A stretch of 16,704 bases of DNA, taken from assembly GCA_041652635.1 (NCBI GenBank), contig JBAZGW010000027.1, positions 1 to 16,704 on the forward strand, read 5' to 3'. This DNA is from Undivivens sp041652635 (lineage in GTDB: Bacteria; Omnitrophota; Gorgyraeia; Gygaellales; Profunditerraquicolaceae). Positions 13,381 through 16,704 of the stretch are shown in pieces (positions within the stretch are counted from its first letter, which is position 1; each line of letters begins with the position of its first letter). The position numbers and the translations under genes were made by a program. Below the pieces are notes generated by a model. The model searched no databases, had not been told where the DNA came from, and saw only the letters and a list, made by a program, of their open reading frames with translations.

Positions 13381-13395
13381 GAAAGGAGAACGGAA

Positions 13396-13797
13396 GTGCC
13401 AAGGATAATAGGCGTAGATATTCCAAAGGAAAAAAGAATAGATGTTTCTCTGACGTATCTTTACGGAGTCGGTCTGTTTCTGGCCAAGAGAATCCTCAGT
13501 GAAGTCGGTATCAGCCCGGAAAAGAGGGCTAAAGATCTGAATGAAGAAGAGATATCGCGCATTACAAATGCGCTGCAGAAAAGTTCTTATAAGATCGAAG
13601 GTGACCTTAGGCGCGATATTTCCCAGAATATCAAGAGATTGATGGATATCGGCAGTTGGAGGGGGATGCGTCATAAGAAAGGATTACCGGTCCGTGGACA
13701 GCGTACAAAGACCAATGCCAGGACGAGGAAAGGCCCCAAGAAGGGCAGCGGTATGGTCATAAAGAAACCGGAATCTGCCAAGTCCGGCGGTAAATAA
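13396..13797 (+). CDS. rpsM: 30S ribosomal protein S13 (uS13)
   Basis: S13 forms 30S–50S bridges and contacts P-site tRNA from the head. The GTG at 13396 is taken as start because AAAGGAG (13382-13388) lies 7 bases upstream and the protein then opens PRIIGVDIPKEKR like the family. The longer open frame upstream overlaps the rpmJ end and the leader hairpins. The product is 133 residues, with LTYLYGVGLFLAKRIL (19-34), YKIEGDLRRDISQNIKRL (65-82) and the tRNA-contacting tail RGMRHKKGLPVRGQRTKTNA (89-108) then RTRKGPKK. The last ~15 residues extend the usual end. Confidence 0.97.
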   Translation: MPRIIGVDIPKEKRIDVSLTYLYGVGLFLAKRILSEVGISPEKRAKDLNEEEISRITNALQKSSYKIEGDLRRDISQNIKRLMDIGSWRGMRHKKGLPVRGQRTKTNARTRKGPKKGSGMVIKKPESAKSGGK

Positions 13798-13821
13798 AAC
13801 GAACGAGGAGGATGCAGCATT

Positions 13822-14211
13822 ATGTCTACGAGGGATAAGGCGAAGAAAAAGAAGGCCGCCAAAGGCATTACTGCCGGTATTGCCCATATTCAGGCAAGCT
13901 TTAACAACACCGTGGTGACCATAACCGACAGGCAGGGAAACGCGCTTGTTTGGTCCACGCCGGGCGTTGTGGGATACTCAGGTTCTAAGAAGGCGACTCC
14001 TTTCGCCGCTCAGGTTGCGGCGGCGGACGCGGCGAGGAAGGCAAAAGAAATAGGCATAAAAGAAGTGGAAGTGCTGGTAAAAGGCCCGGGATTCGGGCGG
14101 GAATCAGCCATCAGGGCGCTGCAGGCGGGGGGCCTGACGGTCACGTCTATCAAGGATGTGACTCCGATGCCTCATAACGGTTGCCGTCCGAAAAAACAGC
14201 GCCGAGTATAA
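13822..14211 (+). CDS. rpsK: 30S ribosomal protein S11 (uS11)
   Basis: S11 forms part of the 30S platform near the mRNA exit and pairs with S6/S18. The 129 residues match the family. Landmarks: Lys-rich start, GIAHIQASFNNTVVTITD (19-36), SGSKKATPFAAQVAAADAA (53-71), VLVKGPGFGRESAIRALQ (84-101) and the terminal DVTPMPHNGCRPKKQRRV. The Asn-Gly in PHNGCR is the site converted to isoaspartate in E. coli S11. GAGGAGG (13805-13811) is 10 bases before the ATG. Confidence 0.98.
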   Translation: MSTRDKAKKKKAAKGITAGIAHIQASFNNTVVTITDRQGNALVWSTPGVVGYSGSKKATPFAAQVAAADAARKAKEIGIKEVEVLVKGPGFGRESAIRALQAGGLTVTSIKDVTPMPHNGCRPKKQRRV

Positions 14212-14222
14212 GCGGCTTTTTT
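14201..14222 (+). terminator. Weak terminator-like element at the rpsK 3' end
   Basis: GCCG (14201-14204) can pair with CGGC (14213-14216) across the rpsK stop codon, followed directly by six T's (14217-14222). The stem is only four base pairs, so termination would be inefficient at best. A second short pairing, GCCC (14226-14229) with GGGC (14237-14240), follows in the rpsD leader. It may reflect attenuation before rpsD or chance. Confidence 0.2.
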
Positions 14223-14263
14223 AACGCCCCATAAGCGGGCAGATTCGCGAGGAGAAATTTCAG

Positions 14264-14890
14264 ATGGCAAGGTATACTGGAGCTACATGCAGGTTATGCA
14301 GAAGAGAGGGAGAAAAACTTTTCCTGAAAGGGACGAAGTGCAATTCCCCCAAATGCACGCTTACGAAAAGGGCTTACGCGCCGGGCGACCACGGCCAAGG
14401 CAGGATCAAGCTTTCCAACTACGGCGTACAGCTGCGGGAGAAGCAGAAGGTCAAGAGGATCTACGGTATGATGGAGGGGCAGTTCAGGAAATATTTCGAG
14501 CAGGCCTCGATGGTTAAGGGTGTTACCGGTAAGGTCCTTTTGCAGCAGCTTGAACGCAGGCTCGACAATGTTATTTTCAGGCTCGGGCTCGCGGTATCGA
14601 GGGCGCAGGCCAGACAGGTAGTCAGGCACAACTTTATCTGGATAGACGGGACCAGGGTCAATATCCCTTCTTACCAGGTGAGCAAGGACGAAGTCATAAA
14701 GATCAAGGCCTCGGAGAAAGCACTGAATAAGCTTAAGGAAAATATAGAGGCTTCCAAAGACAGAAGTGTTCCCACATGGCTGGAATTCAATCAGCAGGAG
14801 ATGACGGCGCGCGTGACGCGTCTGCCTGAGAAAGAGGATATTCAGGCGACCATAAAGGAACAACTTATAGTAGAGTTGTATTCCAAATAG
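14264..14890 (+). CDS. rpsD: 30S ribosomal protein S4 (uS4), zinc form
   Basis: S4 nucleates 30S assembly, lines the mRNA entry site and autoregulates its own mRNA in several bacteria. It has 208 residues. The N-terminal zinc-binding site is Cys 9, 12, 26 and 31 (TCRLCRREG ... KCNSPKC), the C+ form. It is followed by APGDHGQGRIKLSNYGVQLREKQK-type sequence (39-62). The S4 RNA-binding domain is at about 98-140 (RRLDNVIFRLGLAVSRAQAR, then HNFIWIDGTRVNIPSY). GAGGAG (14249-14254) is 9 bases before the ATG. Confidence 0.98.
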   Translation: MARYTGATCRLCRREGEKLFLKGTKCNSPKCTLTKRAYAPGDHGQGRIKLSNYGVQLREKQKVKRIYGMMEGQFRKYFEQASMVKGVTGKVLLQQLERRLDNVIFRLGLAVSRAQARQVVRHNFIWIDGTRVNIPSYQVSKDEVIKIKASEKALNKLKENIEASKDRSVPTWLEFNQQEMTARVTRLPEKEDIQATIKEQLIVELYSK

Positions 14891-14899
14891 TATTCTATG

Positions 14900-14934
14900 G
14901 TAAGACCGCGCGGGCAGGCGATGCGCGGTCTTAC
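14900..14934 (+). promoter_or_regulatory. rpsD–rpoA intergenic hairpin
   Basis: Bases 14900-14911 and 14923-14934 are perfect reverse complements (12 pairs, GC-rich core) around an 11-base loop. No T-run follows, so a simple intrinsic terminator is unlikely. It fills most of the 71-base gap before rpoA and could be a processing or stabilising structure, or an attenuator that sets alpha subunit output separately from ribosomal proteins. Function is inferred. Confidence 0.55.
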
Positions 14935-14961
14935 GGTTAACGTCGCAAAGGAGCGAGCGAA

Positions 14962-15957
14962 ATGGGCATAAAATGGAAAGATTTTCAGTTACCGAAACGT
15001 TTGGAGTGTGATGAGACGACTTATACGAGCACTTACGGGAAGTTCAGTGCCGCGCCTTTTGAAAGAGGCTACGGGGTAACGCTGGGTAACTCATTGCGAA
15101 GGGTCCTTCTTTCTTCCATAGAGGGAAGCGCCATAACTTCCGTGAAGATCAACGGCGTGAACCACGAATTTGCCGCTCTCCCCGGCGTGCTGGAAGACGT
15201 GACGGAGATCATCCTTAACCTGAAGACCGTTGTTTTGAATTCGCATTCCAACATCCCAAAGACGATCTACATCAAGAAAGACACCAAGGGCCCGGTCACG
15301 GCCGGGGATATCCAGACCGATGAAACGATCGATGTGGTCAATCCCGACCTGCACATCGCGACCCTGACCAAGGATATAAAATTCGAGGCGGAACTTGAAG
15401 TCGGGCGCGGCCGCGGTTATGTGCCGGCGGAAATAAACAAAAAAGAGGACCAGACTATCGGCGTAGTCCCGATAGACTCCATATTTACCCCGGTCAAAAA
15501 GGTGAATTTCTACGTTGAGAATACCCGCGTGGGCCAGAAAACCGATTATGACAAGCTGGTGCTCGAGATAACCACCAACGGTTCCATTTCTCCCAAGGAC
15601 GCTTTGCTTTACGCTTCCAATATCCTGCAAAGGCACCTGGACATATTCGTGAGTTTCGGACAACTGCCCGAGGATGTCGAAGAGGATGAGCCGGAGATGA
15701 CCAAGGAAGAGGTTTCTCTTTACGAGAAATTGAGACTGCCGATCTCCGAACTTGAGTTGTCCGTGCGCAGTTCGAATTGCCTCAGGGAAGCGAATATTAA
15801 GGCTATAGCCGATCTTGTGAAGAGGTCGGAGGACGATATGCTTGGGTTCAAGAATTTCGGTAAAAAGTCTCTTACCGAGATCAAAGAACTGCTTGCCGGG
15901 ATGGGGCTGAGCCTGGGTATGCCGGTCGACCCGAAGAAACTCAAGAAAGCGTCATAA
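14962..15957 (+). CDS. rpoA: DNA-directed RNA polymerase subunit alpha
   Basis: The alpha subunit dimerises to nucleate RNA polymerase assembly and binds promoter UP elements and activators. The 331 residues are typical. The N-terminal domain has ERGYGVTLGNSLRRVLLSSI (34-53), the assembly signature, then GVLEDVTEIILNLK (75-88) and YDKLVLEITTNGSI (196-209). An acidic linker (about 236-250) leads to the C-terminal domain, with LELSVRSSNCLREANI (264-279) and LGFKNFGKKSLTEIKELL (294-311). Arg 269 in RSSNCL corresponds to the DNA-contacting Arg of E. coli alpha. AAAGGAG (14947-14953) precedes the ATG. Confidence 0.98.
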   Translation: MGIKWKDFQLPKRLECDETTYTSTYGKFSAAPFERGYGVTLGNSLRRVLLSSIEGSAITSVKINGVNHEFAALPGVLEDVTEIILNLKTVVLNSHSNIPKTIYIKKDTKGPVTAGDIQTDETIDVVNPDLHIATLTKDIKFEAELEVGRGRGYVPAEINKKEDQTIGVVPIDSIFTPVKKVNFYVENTRVGQKTDYDKLVLEITTNGSISPKDALLYASNILQRHLDIFVSFGQLPEDVEEDEPEMTKEEVSLYEKLRLPISELELSVRSSNCLREANIKAIADLVKRSEDDMLGFKNFGKKSLTEIKELLAGMGLSLGMPVDPKKLKKAS

Positions 15958-15967
15958 TTGACCAACA

Positions 15968-15998
15968 CTTCCGCGGAAGCCCTTAAAGAGGGCCCGCG
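15968..15998 (+). promoter_or_regulatory. rpoA–rplQ intergenic hairpin
   Basis: CGCGG (15972-15976) plus GCCCT (15979-15983) can pair with AGGGC (15989-15993) plus CCGCG (15994-15998). This gives a 10-bp stem with a two-base bulge and a TAAAG loop. The left side also lies in a perfect 12-base palindrome (15968-15979), an alternative fold. No T-run follows. It sits 20 bases before rplQ and ahead of its AAGGGGA ribosome-binding site (16007-16013). Confidence 0.45.
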
Positions 15999-16018
15999 TT
16001 ACATTTAAGGGGAAGCAA

Positions 16019-16591
16019 ATGAGACATAAAGTAAGAAAAGGCCATTTGAACAGATTTACCAGCTGGAGGAAGGCGACCGTCTCCAGCACCATCCGCAATC
16101 TGATAAACTGCGGCAGGATAAAGACCACCAAAGCTATTGCCGCGGCAGTCAGGCCTGAAGCGGAGAAGATGGTTACTCTTGCAAAACAGAATACCCTGGC
16201 TGCCAAACGGCGCGCTTACCGGGTCCTGTGCTGTCATGAACTTGTTTCCCGGTTGTTCGGGGAGATAGGCCCGCTTTTTAAGGATGTGCCGGGCGGGTAT
16301 TGCCGTATTCTTAAGCTCGGGAACAGGCGCGGCGATAACGCCGAAGTGGTGCTGTTGGAATTCACCCGTCTCCCTAAAGGCAAGGAAAAACCGGCCGTCA
16401 AACACTCCGCCGTCAAGAAAGAAGCTTTGGTTATCGACGCGGAAGCGGTAAAAGAGGAATCCGCCGGCGTTGCCCAGCCTAAACCGCAAAGAAAGACCAG
16501 GCAGTATCCTCCGGAAGACCATAAGTCCGGTAAGAAATTCTTAGGCGGTATCAAGGGTATATTCAATAAGAAAGATAAACCTACTCCGTAA
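16019..16591 (+). CDS. rplQ: 50S ribosomal protein L17 (bL17) with long C-terminal extension
   Basis: L17 lies near the tunnel exit of the 50S subunit. The core matches the family: MRHKVRKGHLNRFTSWRKA (1-19), IKTTKAIAAAVRPEAEKMVTLAK (35-56), LFGEIGPLFKDVPGGYCRIL (79-98) and LGNRRGDNAEVVLLEF (100-115). After about residue 118 comes a roughly 70-residue Lys/Pro/Glu-rich extension ending GGIKGIFNKKDKPTP, giving 190 residues against 115-130 usual. The extension looks disordered and basic. AAGGGGA (16007-16013) is 5 bases before the ATG. It closes the alpha block, as in most bacteria. Confidence 0.97.
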   Translation: MRHKVRKGHLNRFTSWRKATVSSTIRNLINCGRIKTTKAIAAAVRPEAEKMVTLAKQNTLAAKRRAYRVLCCHELVSRLFGEIGPLFKDVPGGYCRILKLGNRRGDNAEVVLLEFTRLPKGKEKPAVKHSAVKKEALVIDAEAVKEESAGVAQPKPQRKTRQYPPEDHKSGKKFLGGIKGIFNKKDKPTP

Positions 16592-16657
16592 GACGGAAGC
16601 AGGCTGTCCGTTCTTCCGCCGGTAGATGATACCCCGGCGCCCAGTGAGGCTCTTACT

Positions 16658-16704
16658 ATGCGCATAGACACCCGGATCGCCGAACGACTGAAGAAAATAA
16701 AGCC
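16658..16704 (+). CDS. Start of the next gene, cut by the window end; function unknown
   Basis: An ATG at 16658 with GAGG 9 bases upstream opens a frame that runs to the window edge and encodes MRIDTRIAERLKKIK. Fifteen residues are too few to identify it. The start vaguely resembles the N-terminus of class I PLP-dependent aminotransferases (aspartate aminotransferase type, AERLKKIKP...), but that is a guess. The frame is also open without interruption from the rplQ stop codon, so an earlier start cannot be excluded. The 66 bases between rplQ and this ATG hold possible short hairpins (CGGAAG/CTTCCG at 16594-16618; GCCGG/CCGGC at 16618-16638) without a T-run. Confidence 0.45.
   Translation, partial: MRIDTRIAERLKKIK

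Noticed and set aside
13303..13395. Upstream in-frame extension of rpsM
   Set aside because: It overlaps rpmJ and the leader hairpins; GTG 13396 has an ideal AAAGGAG and gives the conserved S13 N-terminus.
1..16704. Search for mobile elements, CRISPR arrays, tRNA genes, defence or biosynthetic cargo
   Set aside because: No repeat arrays, transposase-like frames, tRNA-like cloverleafs or foreign-looking genes were seen; essentially every base belongs to the ribosomal supercluster or its short spacers.

Overview
The window is one continuous, plus-strand bacterial translation locus. It holds the 3' part of tuf (EF-Tu) followed by a fused S10–spc–alpha supercluster: rpsJ, rplC, rplD, rplW, rplB, rpsS, rplV, rpsC, rplP, rpmC, rpsQ, rplN, rplX, rplE, rpsN, rpsH, rplF, rplR, rpsE, rplO, secY, adk, map, infA, rpmJ, rpsM, rpsK, rpsD, rpoA and rplQ. 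It ends at the first codons of an unidentified next gene. Nothing is on the minus strand, and there are no tRNA or rRNA genes, mobile elements, CRISPR arrays or other accessory cargo. No gap between genes exceeds about 100 bases.

Gene order is the ancestral bacterial one (infA, map, adk and secY between the spc and alpha parts; S11–S4–alpha–L17 at the end), so this is Bacteria and not Archaea. Composition is roughly balanced, AGG is a common arginine codon, rpmD (L30) is missing between rpsE and rplO, and EF-Tu is atypical. Together these suggest an uncultured lineage, perhaps related to the PVC group such as Omnitrophota. That placement is inference from general impression, not a database match. 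The window starts inside tuf, as a metagenomic contig would.

Layout: 1-1157 tuf; 1239-5467 rpsJ to rpsC; 5490-10168 rplP to rplO (the rest of S10 plus spc); 10161-13147 secY, adk, map, infA; 13239-16591 rpmJ to rplQ (alpha). Genes are tightly packed, with start codons directly after stops (rplD/rplW, rplR/rpsE) or overlapping (rpmC/rpsQ 8 nt, rpsQ/rplN 26 nt, rplO/secY 8 nt, adk/map 26 nt, map/infA 1 nt), which implies translational coupling. The products build both ribosomal subunits, start and elongate translation (IF-1, EF-Tu), form the protein-export channel (SecY), trim N-terminal methionine (Map), balance adenylates (Adk) and supply RNA polymerase alpha.

This is mainly a conserved housekeeping region, and I see no new multi-gene system. 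Points worth checking are: an EF-Tu whose switch I segment lacks the usual APEEKARGITI-type sequence; a near-consensus extended -10 promoter inside rplD; strong hairpins without U-tracts between tuf/rpsJ, rpsD/rpoA and rpoA/rplQ; nested hairpins before rpsM; and a short, very basic reading frame abutting rpmJ.
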